Assembly: GCF_002760435.1 (NCBI RefSeq) | Contig: NZ_AUUU01000006.1 | Location: forward strand, 1 to 64,000 | DNA: 64,000 bases | Reading direction: 5' to 3' | Origin: Clostridium sp. LS | Lineage (GTDB): Bacteria; Bacillota; Clostridia; Clostridiales; Clostridiaceae | Part shown: piece by piece, positions 56,799 through 64,000 of the stretch | Position numbering within the stretch: position 1 is the stretch's first letter | How the letters are laid out: every line of letters starts with the position of its first letter | Position numbers and translations under genes: made by a program | The notes under the pieces: model-generated | Database searches by the model: none | Seen by the model: only the letters and a program-made list of their open reading frames with translations | Told to the model about the DNA's origin: nothing

Positions 56799-57617
56799 TT
56801 AATAAAAATTCCCCATTTTTCTGAATTTATTATATCTTTCACTAACTAAAGTATCTAAATCTTTTCCTTTTAATTCTGATAAAGATTCTACAATACTCTT
56901 TTTTATATTCTCAGCTATTTTAGCTGGATTTTTATGAGCTCCGCCTCTTGGTTCTTTTATCACATCATCAATTATGTTAAAATCCTTGAGATTCTTAGCC
57001 GTAATTTTCATAACTGCAGCTGCTTCCTTTGCACGACTGGCATCTTTCCATAAAATAGATGCAAATCCTTCTGGTGAAAGAATTGAATATATAGAATGCT
57101 CAAGCATGAAAATTCTATCTGCAACTGTTAATGCCAAAGCACCGCCGCTTCCACCTTCTCCTGTAACAAAAGAGATTATCGGAGTTTTTAGTCTGCTTAA
57201 TTCAAAAAGATTATTAGCTATAGCTTGCCCTTGACCTCTTTCTTCAGCTCCAACTCCGCAAAAGGCCCCTGGAGTGTCTACAAAGCATACAACAGGTCTT
57301 TTAAACTTTTCCGCCTGCTTCATAAGTCTTAATGCCTTTCTGTATCCTTCTGGATTTGGCATTCCAAAATTTCTTTTTATATTTTCATTAGTGTTAGAAC
57401 CCTTGGTTATCGCTATAACTGTAACGCTTAAATCATTAATTGATGCTATTCCTCCAATTATAGACTTATCATCTCCAAAATTTCTATCACCATGAAATTC
57501 TATAAAATCCTTAAAGATAGTTTCAATATAATACTTTCCAGTCGGTCTGTCTTTATGTCTTGCTATTTCAACACTTTCCCATGGTGTTACATTACTTTTT
57601 ATAAATTCTTTATCCAT
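56799..57617 (-). CDS. accA: Acetyl-CoA carboxylase carboxyltransferase alpha subunit
   Basis: The 272-residue protein has [19 protein letters not shown] and the crotonase-fold core [20 protein letters not shown] followed by [20 protein letters not shown] near residues 140-160. With AccD it moves carboxyl from biotin to acetyl-CoA, giving malonyl-CoA. It overlaps accD by 8 bp and is the last gene of the operon. Confidence 0.95.
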   Translation of the reverse strand: MDKEFIKSNVTPWESVEIARHKDRPTGKYYIETIFKDFIEFHGDRNFGDDKSIIGGIASINDLSVTVIAITKGSNTNENIKRNFGMPNPEGYRKALRLMKQAEKFKRPVVCFVDTPGAFCGVGAEERGQGQAIANNLFELSRLKTPIISFVTGEGGSGGALALTVADRIFMLEHSIYSILSPEGFASILWKDASRAKEAAAVMKITAKNLKDFNIIDDVIKEPRGGAHKNPAKIAENIKKSIVESLSELKGKDLDTLVSERYNKFRKMGNFY

Positions 57618-58485
57618 TACTTCTCACCCCATGTAAAATAAGAATTTTATATATACATGCTCTCATGTTTTTTCTTTCAACAATAGCATCGACAAACCCT
57701 TTTTGCATTAAAAATTCAGCCTTTTGAAAATCATCTGGAAGACTTTCTTTAATTGTATTTTCTATTACTCTTCTTCCTGCAAAACCAATTAGTGCATCTG
57801 GCTCACTTAATATAATGTCACCTTCCATAGCAAAACTTGCTGTTACACCACCAGTAGTTGGATCAGTTAACACGGAAATGTATAAAAGACCAGCTTCATC
57901 ATGCTTTGCAAGCGCTGCACTTACTTTAGCCATTTGCATAAGCGAAAAAATACCTTCTTGCATTCTTGCACCACCAGATGCAGTAAAAACAATAACTGGA
58001 AGTTTATTTTCCGTAGCATATTCTACAAGTCTTGTAATTTTTTCACCAACAACAGTACCCATGCTTCCCATCATAAAGAAACTATCCATGATTGCACAAG
58101 CCACTTCTATTCCATTTAGTTGACCTACACCTGTTACAACTGCTTCTTTACTATCAGTTTTTCCACTCTTCAGTTTTTCCTCATAGCCTTTAAATTCTAA
58201 TGGATTTGTAGTTTTTAAATCTCTCCAAAGTTCTTTAAAAGTATCCTTATCAAATAGAATTTTCACTCTTTCTTTTGCATTTATTCTGAAATGATGGCCA
58301 CAAACTGTACAAACATGTTTAGTATTTTCTAAATCTTCACCATATATCATTGCGCTACATTTGTCACATTTCACCCACATTCCTGACGGAATATTAGGTT
58401 TTTCCTGTGGCTCATTATGTCTAACAACTGAAGGTCTGACGGTTGCATATTGTTGTTTTTTTATAAATAGGTCCTTAAGAGACAT
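57610..58485 (-). CDS. accD: Acetyl-CoA carboxylase carboxyltransferase beta subunit
   Basis: The 291-residue protein has an N-terminal zinc ribbon (CDKC and CTVC near residues 40-62). The crotonase-fold core includes [20 protein letters not shown] and [18 protein letters not shown]. It pairs with AccA. It overlaps accC by 11 bp and accA by 8 bp, so translation is coupled. Confidence 0.95.
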   Translation of the reverse strand: MSLKDLFIKKQQYATVRPSVVRHNEPQEKPNIPSGMWVKCDKCSAMIYGEDLENTKHVCTVCGHHFRINAKERVKILFDKDTFKELWRDLKTTNPLEFKGYEEKLKSGKTDSKEAVVTGVGQLNGIEVACAIMDSFFMMGSMGTVVGEKITRLVEYATENKLPVIVFTASGGARMQEGIFSLMQMAKVSAALAKHDEAGLLYISVLTDPTTGGVTASFAMEGDIILSEPDALIGFAGRRVIENTIKESLPDDFQKAEFLMQKGFVDAIVERKNMRACIYKILILHGVRSNG

Positions 58486-59830
58486 CCTTCTTCACCATCT
58501 TTTCTGCTAAAAATGAGGTATCATAGTCACCTTCTAAGAATTCTTTAGTTTCAAGTATAGATAATTCAAAATTAATATTTGTTTTTACTCCGCCAACTGC
58601 AAATTCTGATAACGCTCTATTCATTTTTACAATAGCTTCATTTCTATCATTTCCAAAAGTAATTAATTTAGCTATCATTGAATCATAGCAATGAGGGATT
58701 TTATACCCACAAAATATTGCAGAATCTATTCTTACTCCCATTCCACCTGGAACACAAAGTTCTTCAATAGTTCCTGGACATGGTCTAAAATCATGGTCTG
58801 GATCTTCTGCATTTACCCTACATTCTATAGCATGACCTTTAATTTTTATATCGTCCTGAGTAAACTCAAGTTTTTCACCAGAAGCTATCTTTAACTGTTC
58901 TTTTACCAAGTCTATTCCTGTAATCATTTCAGTAATCGGATGCTCAACTTGTATTCTTGTATTCATTTCCATAAAGTAAAAATTATTATCTTTATCGAAC
59001 AAAAACTCAATAGTTCCAGCATTTTTGTAATCAACTGCACTGGCAGCTTTTTTCGCAATTTCACCCATCTTAGTTCTTAATTCTGGGGTTAATACATTAG
59101 ATGGAGCTTCTTCAAGAACTTTTTGGTTCTTTCGTTGCATTGAGCACTCTCTTTCTCCTAAATGCACTACATTACCATGTTCATCAGCCAAAATTTGAAA
59201 TTCAATATGCTTTGGCTTTTGAATATATTTTTCTATATATAAGGAATCATCTCCAAAACAAGCTTTTGCTTCTGATTTTGCAGTCTTAAATCCCATTAAA
59301 AATTCTTCATCATTCTTTGCGATTCTTATACCTTTTCCGCCGCCACCAGCAGATGCTTTTATCATTATTGGATATCCAATTTCTTTCGCAATTTCTAGAG
59401 CATGAGCTTCATCTTTTATCTCGCCTTCATATCCTGGAACTACTGGAACTCCAGACGCTTTCATTATCTCTCTAGCTTTGGCCTTATTTCCCATCATTTC
59501 AATAGTTTCATAATCAGGTCCTATAAATTTAATGTTACATTGCTTACACATCTTTGCGAACTTTGGATTTTCTGATAAAAATCCAAATCCCGGATGTATA
59601 GCATCAGCACCAGTTAAAACACACGCACTTAAAATATTAGTTATATTTAAATAACTATCTTTTGGCATTGCAGGTCCAATACATACTGCTTCATCTGCTA
59701 ATTGAGTATGAAGTGCTTCTCTATCAATCTCTGAATAAACAGCAACTGTACTTATTCCCATTTCCCTACAAGCTCTAATTATTCTAACTGCAATTTCTCC
59801 TCTATTGGCAATTAGCACTTTCTTTAACAT
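58475..59830 (-). CDS. accC: Acetyl-CoA carboxylase biotin carboxylase subunit
   Basis: The 451-residue ATP-grasp enzyme begins [20 protein letters not shown]. It has the glycine-rich loop [15 protein letters not shown] and catalytic residues in [16 protein letters not shown]. It carboxylates the biotin on AccB. It lies 10 bp after fabZ and overlaps accD. Confidence 0.97.
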   Translation of the reverse strand: MLKKVLIANRGEIAVRIIRACREMGISTVAVYSEIDREALHTQLADEAVCIGPAMPKDSYLNITNILSACVLTGADAIHPGFGFLSENPKFAKMCKQCNIKFIGPDYETIEMMGNKAKAREIMKASGVPVVPGYEGEIKDEAHALEIAKEIGYPIMIKASAGGGGKGIRIAKNDEEFLMGFKTAKSEAKACFGDDSLYIEKYIQKPKHIEFQILADEHGNVVHLGERECSMQRKNQKVLEEAPSNVLTPELRTKMGEIAKKAASAVDYKNAGTIEFLFDKDNNFYFMEMNTRIQVEHPITEMITGIDLVKEQLKIASGEKLEFTQDDIKIKGHAIECRVNAEDPDHDFRPCPGTIEELCVPGGMGVRIDSAIFCGYKIPHCYDSMIAKLITFGNDRNEAIVKMNRALSEFAVGGVKTNINFELSILETKEFLEGDYDTSFLAEKMVKKDVS

Positions 59831-59839
59831 TCATATCAC

Positions 59840-60268
59840 CTATCCTATAGCAAAAAGTATCTCTGCTTCACAAACTGTCTTTCCATCAACTGAGGCAATG
59901 CCTTTTCCAACTCCTATAGGCCCTTTTATTTTTATTATTTCACAATATAAATCTAATTTATCTCCAGGAACAACTTTGTTTTTAAATCTAACTTTATTAG
60001 TTCCGGCAAACAGTGGAGTTTTTCCTTTGTACTTTTCCATAGAAAGAATGGCAACTGCTCCTGCTTGAGCTAATGCTTCAATCTGAAGCACTCCTGGCAT
60101 AATTGGTTCTTGTGGATAATGTCCTTGAAAATAAGCTTCATTAGCAGAAACATTTTTATATCCTTTTACAAACATTTTATCTTCAATATCCATTTCAACA
60201 ACTCTGTCTATTAACAGCATTGGATATCTATGAGGTATAATCTCTTTTATTTCATTTATATTTAGCAT
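59840..60268 (-). CDS. fabZ: 3-hydroxyacyl-ACP dehydratase FabZ
   Basis: The 142-residue hot-dog protein begins [20 protein letters not shown], with the catalytic His in [20 protein letters not shown]. It dehydrates 3-hydroxyacyl-ACP in fatty-acid elongation. It is 4 bp after accB, and in clostridia is typically found at this position. Confidence 0.96.
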   Translation of the reverse strand: MLNINEIKEIIPHRYPMLLIDRVVEMDIEDKMFVKGYKNVSANEAYFQGHYPQEPIMPGVLQIEALAQAGAVAILSMEKYKGKTPLFAGTNKVRFKNKVVPGDKLDLYCEIIKIKGPIGVGKGIASVDGKTVCEAEILFAIG

Positions 60269-60271
60269 CCT

Positions 60272-60796
60272 TTATTCCCCCTTAACCTTAAATAAAGGCT
60301 GACCGTATTCTACCATGTCTCCATCGTTAACTAAGCGCTCAACAATAACTCCGCTATATTCGCTTTCTATTTCATTCATAAGCTTCATAGCCTCAATTAT
60401 GCAAATAACCTTGCCTTTTGAAATTGTGCTGCCTACTTCTACGAAAGGCGAACTTTCTGGTGATGCAGAAGAATAAAATGTTCCTACCATTGGCGCTGTT
60501 ATAGTATTAATATTCTTATCATCTATAATTGCTTCTTCCACAACATTTTTAACTTCCTCTTTTTCAACTACATTATTAGCAGTTTTTGTGCTTTGTATAG
60601 TTGAATTCACTGGTGCACTAGCACTAGTATTAATTGGGTTATTAGCTACGCTTACTGCAGCTGCACTACTATCAGTTAATCCCCTGTTTAAAGATTTATC
60701 CATTTTTATATGATCATTGTTACTTTGAAGCTCAAAAAAGGCTAGGCTTGATGAGTCAACCAATTTAATAAGCTCTTTTATTTTTTCAAAGTCCAT
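60272..60796 (-). CDS. accB: Biotin carboxyl carrier protein AccB
   Basis: The 174-residue protein has a helical N-terminus and an Asn/Ser/Thr-rich linker (about 35-85). The C-terminal biotinyl domain carries the biotin lysine in IIEAMKLMNEIES near residue 138. It carries carboxybiotin between AccC and AccDA. AGGAGG precedes the ATG. A small repeat separates it from fabF. Confidence 0.95.
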   Translation of the reverse strand: MDFEKIKELIKLVDSSSLAFFELQSNNDHIKMDKSLNRGLTDSSAAAVSVANNPINTSASAPVNSTIQSTKTANNVVEKEEVKNVVEEAIIDDKNINTITAPMVGTFYSSASPESSPFVEVGSTISKGKVICIIEAMKLMNEIESEYSGVIVERLVNDGDMVEYGQPLFKVKGE

Positions 60797-60815
60797 AAAT
60801 ATATCCTCCTTTATT

Positions 60816-60950
60816 CAGTTAAAAGTTAACAGTGCACAGTTAACAGTTAGGGTGTAAATTCCTGCGGAATTTGAATAAAAATATTTTTAGAAATTCTGTA
60901 AGAATTTCATTCTTAACTGCTAACTGTTAATTGTTAACTGTTAACTGATT
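60816..60950. repeat. Dispersed clostridial-type repeat, copy 1 (between fabF and accB)
   Basis: Both edges carry TTAACAGTTA-type motifs in opposite orientation (cagttaaaagttaacag and ctgttaactgttaactg). They enclose mini-hairpins: AATTCC-tgc-GGAATT and GAAATTC-tgtaa-GAATTTC. The core resembles copy 2 at 62955-63133. The fabF side of the repeat forms the last three codons and stop codon of fabF. It has no coding frame. Confidence 0.7.
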
Positions 60951-62181
60951 TAAATTTCTTTAAAAGTAAAGTCGCGTTATGTCCACCAAATCCTAGTGAA
61001 TTAGTGAGGGCATATTGTAACTCTTCTTTCCTTCCAACATTAGGTACATAGTCTAAATCTAATTCTTCATCCTTTGTTTCATACCCAATTGTTGGTGGGA
61101 TAAATCCTTCCTGAAGTGCTTTTGCACATATAATTGCTTCTATTGCTCCAGCTGCTCCAAGTAGATGACCTGTCATAGATTTTGTTGAAGATATTGGAAT
61201 ATTATATGCATTTTCTCCAAATGCTGCTTTAATTGCTGCCGTTTCAAATTTATCATTTAATTCTGTAGAAGTCCCATGAGCATTTATATAAGAAACTTCT
61301 TCTGGTTTAATCCCTGCTTCAGCTATAGCATCTTTCATAGCTCTAGCTGCACCGCTTCCATCTGGTGCTGGTGAAGTAATATGATATGCATCACAAGTCG
61401 AACCATATCCAACTAATTCAGCTATTATGTTTGCTCCTCTTGCTTCAGCATGTTCTAAAGATTCAAGAATTAAAGCACCTGCTCCTTCACCCATTACAAA
61501 ACCACTTCTTTCCTTATCAAAAGGAATAGAAGCTCTCTCTGGATTATTGTTTGAATTTAAAGCCTTCATACTATGAAACCCGCTAATTGCAAGTCTTGTT
61601 ATTGAAGCTTCCGCTCCACCTGCAAGCATTACATCTGCATAACCATGCTTAATTGTTCTAAATGCATCCCCAATGTTATTAGTTCCTGTAGCACAAGCAG
61701 TTACTGCTGATGTACAAGGTCCTTTTAAGCCATATTTAATAGCTACATTTCCTGCTCCTAAATTTATTATTGCCATAGGAATAAAGAATGGTGTTACTCT
61801 CTTTGATTTTCCAGTAGCTAATTTGCTACATTCGGTTTCAATAGTTTCAAAACCACCTATTCCAGAACCTAACATTACTCCAAATCTATCTAAATCTTCT
61901 TTTTCTAAGTCTATTCCTGAATTCTTTATTGCTTCGTCTGCTGCAACTAAACCAAATTGGGCAAATCTATCTAATCTTTTACACTCTTTTTTCCCAATTA
62001 CTGCTTCTGGATCAAAGTCCTTAACTTCAGCTGCAATTTTTACATCTATTAACTCTTGGTCCACTAAAGTAATGAAATCTATTCCTAGTTTTCCTTCTTT
62101 TGCATTATTCCAAAACGTACTAACATCATTACCTATTGGAGTTACAGCTCCCATTCCTGTAATAACAACTCTTCTTTCCAT
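60934..62181 (-). CDS. fabF: 3-oxoacyl-ACP synthase II FabF
   Basis: The 415-residue thiolase-fold enzyme has the nucleophile in GPCTSAVTACATGTNNIGDA (near Cys167) and histidines in INAHGTSTELND and KSMTGHLLGAAG. It extends acyl-ACP with malonyl-ACP. Its last residues SVNS and stop codon are encoded by the border of the neighbouring repeat, the same ending found in fabD. Confidence 0.96.
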   Translation of the reverse strand: MERRVVITGMGAVTPIGNDVSTFWNNAKEGKLGIDFITLVDQELIDVKIAAEVKDFDPEAVIGKKECKRLDRFAQFGLVAADEAIKNSGIDLEKEDLDRFGVMLGSGIGGFETIETECSKLATGKSKRVTPFFIPMAIINLGAGNVAIKYGLKGPCTSAVTACATGTNNIGDAFRTIKHGYADVMLAGGAEASITRLAISGFHSMKALNSNNNPERASIPFDKERSGFVMGEGAGALILESLEHAEARGANIIAELVGYGSTCDAYHITSPAPDGSGAARAMKDAIAEAGIKPEEVSYINAHGTSTELNDKFETAAIKAAFGENAYNIPISSTKSMTGHLLGAAGAIEAIICAKALQEGFIPPTIGYETKDEELDLDYVPNVGRKEELQYALTNSLGFGGHNATLLLKKFKSVNS

Positions 62182-62199
62182 GATTTTATTATTCCTCCA

Positions 62200-62940
62200 T
62201 TACATTAACATTCCACCATCAACTTGGATTACTTGACCTGTAACATAATCCGCACCTTCACTAGCAAGGAAAGCTACAACATTTGCTACATCTTCTGGTT
62301 TTCCAAATCTCTTAAGTGGTATATTTTTCTTAGCTTCTTCACTAACTTTTTCGTTTAAAACATGTGTCATATCAGTTTCAATAAATCCTGGTGCTACTGC
62401 ATTTACAGTAATTCCTCTTGAACCAACTTCTCTTGCTAGTGACTTTGTCATTCCAATTACACCAGCTTTAGACGCTGCATAATTAACTTGGCCTGCATTT
62501 CCTGTAAGCCCTACTACTGATGAAATGTTTATTATTTTTCCAGATTTTTGTTTAATCATTATTGGAGTAATAGCCTTTAAACAATTAAATACTCCTTTTA
62601 AGTTTACATCAATAACATTATCAAAATCTTCTTCTTTCATTCTAAGTATTAAATTGTCTTTTGTAATTCCTGCATTATTTACTATAATGTCAATTTTACC
62701 AAACTTTTCTTTAGCTGCTGTAATAAGATTTTCTACTTCTTCTACTTTAGAAATATCTCCTTTTATACTTAAAACTTCAACACCCATTTTTTTGATTTCA
62801 TCTTCAACTTCTAATACTTCTTTTTCGCTGCTTCTATAATTTAAAACCACATTAGCTCCAAGAGATGCAAGCTTTAAAGCAATTGCCTTTCCTAAACCTC
62901 TTGACGCTCCTGTAATAATTGCACATTTTCCTTTTAGCAT
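62200..62940 (-). CDS. fabG: 3-oxoacyl-ACP reductase FabG
   Basis: The 246-residue short-chain dehydrogenase begins MLKGKCAIITGASRGLGKAI, with the NNAGIT motif, catalytic Ser in INISSVVGLTGNAGQ, and YAASKAGVIGMTKS. It uses NADPH to reduce 3-oxoacyl-ACP. The frame extends to 62973 but AAAGGGG is placed for ATG at 62940. It is preceded by copy 2 of the repeat. Confidence 0.96.
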   Translation of the reverse strand: MLKGKCAIITGASRGLGKAIALKLASLGANVVLNYRSSEKEVLEVEDEIKKMGVEVLSIKGDISKVEEVENLITAAKEKFGKIDIIVNNAGITKDNLILRMKEEDFDNVIDVNLKGVFNCLKAITPIMIKQKSGKIINISSVVGLTGNAGQVNYAASKAGVIGMTKSLAREVGSRGITVNAVAPGFIETDMTHVLNEKVSEEAKKNIPLKRFGKPEDVANVVAFLASEGADYVTGQVIQVDGGMLM

Positions 62941-62954
62941 AAAAATCCCCTTTC

Positions 62955-63133
62955 GACAATTTACAATTTGCAATTAACAGTTCACAGTTATGGAACAAAT
63001 TCCAAAGGAATTTGAAAAACATATTTTTAGAACTCCTGAAAGGAAAAGTGAGATTCCAAATTTTATATTTGGCTTCTCGAACTTTCTCTTTAAGTTCCAC
63101 CCTAAACTATAAATTGTTAACTGTTAACTGAGT
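62955..63133. repeat. Dispersed clostridial-type repeat, copy 2 (between fabD and fabG)
   Basis: As in copy 1, TTAACAGTT-type edges in opposite orientation surround small hairpins, here AAATTCC-aaa-GGAATTT. The central CTAAAAATAT stretch (minus) is shared with copy 1. The left edge lies near the fabG ribosome binding site; the right edge forms the last codons and stop codon of fabD. It is longer than copy 1 because of an extra internal segment. Confidence 0.65.
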
Positions 63134-64000
63134 TGATTGTATTCTTTAATGATTCCATATCTTCTACATTTAAAAGTGTTGCACTTTTATTTATCTTTTT
63201 AACAAATCCTCTAAGAGCTTTTCCTGGCCCAACTTCAATGAAAGTATCAACGCCACTGTCAATCATATGATTTATGGTCTTTTCAAAAAGTACAGATGAC
63301 CTTATATGTCTCTTAAGTAAATCTTTAACATCATCTTCTTTATCATAAGGAAGTCCTTTAACATTTGAATACACTGTTTTATTAACCTCTTTAATATCTA
63401 CAGTTTTAATTGTGTTAAAGAATTCTTCACTTGCTGGCTCAAGGAGAGAACTGTGGAATGGTCCACTAACTTTTAATGGAATTCCAAGGCCGCCTAATTC
63501 CTTCGCAATTTTAACTGCCTCATCAATTGCATTATTTTCACCCGAAATAACAACTTGACCTGGACAGTTAAAGTTAGCACCTTCTACTATTCCAAATTCG
63601 CCTGCTCTAGTTAATAATTCTTGTATTTTTTCATCACTTAACTTCAATACAGCAGCCATTTTTCCAAGACCTTCTGGTAGAGCGCTGCCCATAATTCTTC
63701 CTCTTTCTTTAATAAGTAATAATCCTTCTTCTAAAGAAAGTGCTCCCCCATATATTAATGCTGCATATTCTCCTAAACTAAGTCCTGCTGCATAATCAGC
63801 TTTAATATCATTAATTTCTAATGCTTTCAATGCTATTAAAGACGCAACAAGAATTGTAGGCTGAGCATTTTCAGTTGCTGTAAGAAGTTCTTCTGGTCCT
63901 TCAAACATCATCTTTTTTATAGGCATACCTAAAATCTCTTCACTACGATCTAAAAGTTCTTTACATTCTGGTATATTATCACAAAGCTCTTTTGCCATTC
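63117..64000 (-). CDS. fabD: Malonyl-CoA:ACP transacylase FabD (5' end outside window)
   Basis: The visible 294 codons include the nucleophile motif AAGLSLGEYAALIYGG, VEGANFNCPGQVVISG, and the catalytic His in VSGPFHSSLLEPA. The N-terminal FxGQG segment is beyond the window, so the gene is partial. FabD loads malonyl groups onto acyl carrier protein. Its last residues NSVNS and stop codon come from the adjacent repeat, as in fabF. Confidence 0.95.
   Translation of the reverse strand, partial: MAKELCDNIPECKELLDRSEEILGMPIKKMMFEGPEELLTATENAQPTILVASLIALKALEINDIKADYAAGLSLGEYAALIYGGALSLEEGLLLIKERGRIMGSALPEGLGKMAAVLKLSDEKIQELLTRAGEFGIVEGANFNCPGQVVISGENNAIDEAVKIAKELGGLGIPLKVSGPFHSSLLEPASEEFFNTIKTVDIKEVNKTVYSNVKGLPYDKEDDVKDLLKRHIRSSVLFEKTINHMIDSGVDTFIEVGPGKALRGFVKKINKSATLLNVEDMESLKNTINSVNS

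Noticed and set aside
62852..63100. 82-codon minus-strand frame between fabD and fabG
   Set aside because: It runs through repeat copy 2 and into the fabG gene in another frame; the composition is that of the repeat, not of a protein.
1..64000. tRNA, rRNA, CRISPR array and complete insertion sequences
   Set aside because: I looked for cloverleaf ends, regular repeat-spacer patterns and transposase motifs and found none.

Overview
The window is AT-rich DNA from a spore-forming Clostridium. The evidence is three sporulation sigma factors (SigE, SigG, SigK), the SpoIIGA protease, AGGAGG-type ribosome binding sites and a gene order that, from memory, matches the central chromosome of solventogenic clostridia such as C. 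acetobutylicum and C. beijerinckii. Almost every gene lies on the minus strand, as expected for leading-strand housekeeping genes; the only plus-strand coding trace is a decayed SorC-type regulator. In minus-strand transcription order the window starts with fatty-acid synthesis (about 64 kb) and ends in accessory DNA (about 0 kb).

Layout by coordinate. 0-10 kb is accessory and partly decayed: the edge of a possible phage-type replication gene, a DUF1189 membrane protein, fragments of a membrane transporter, a MarR regulator and a SorC regulator, an isoprenylcysteine-methyltransferase-like protein, a PadR-controlled glycosyltransferase, a HelD-type helicase with two large leader palindromes, and a three-gene group containing a cREC (cyclic-phosphate processing receiver) protein. 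10.3-18.4 kb is the phosphate regulon: a 193-bp palindrome, a second phoU, pstSCAB-phoU and phoPR. 18.4-26.8 kb holds pgeF, nrdR, ylmC, sigG, sigE, spoIIGA, ftsZ, ftsA and an uninterrupted sigK. 26.9-40.2 kb is a conserved block: a class B PBP, a U32 peptidase, an O-methyltransferase, mltG, typA, rnj, a Fur-family gene, a DUF1292 gene, ruvX, ireB, and alaS behind a T-box riboswitch.

40.7-46.3 kb is a four-gene cassette placed between alaS and the AI-2E-type permease: a carboxymuconolactone-decarboxylase-family protein, a thiamine-diphosphate enzyme, an enoate-reductase-like flavoenzyme, and a histidine kinase with an AcoR-like input domain. It looks like an accessory metabolic insertion. 46.6-52.9 kb returns to the conserved block: permease, PRC-barrel protein, mnmA, iscU, iscS, iscR-like, rarA. 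53.1-55.8 kb encodes a TrpXYZ-like ABC importer with a clear sigma-A promoter. 56.1 kb is an orphan hutP. 56.8-64 kb is the fatty-acid operon fabD-fabG-fabF-accB-fabZ-accC-accD-accA, with two copies of a small dispersed repeat that supply the stop codons of fabD and fabF.

No tRNA, rRNA, CRISPR array, complete insertion sequence or toxin-antitoxin pair was recognised. The least explained items are the redox cassette at 40.7-46.3 kb, the helD leader structures, the cREC gene group, the 193-bp palindrome, and the repeat copies that form gene ends in the fab operon.
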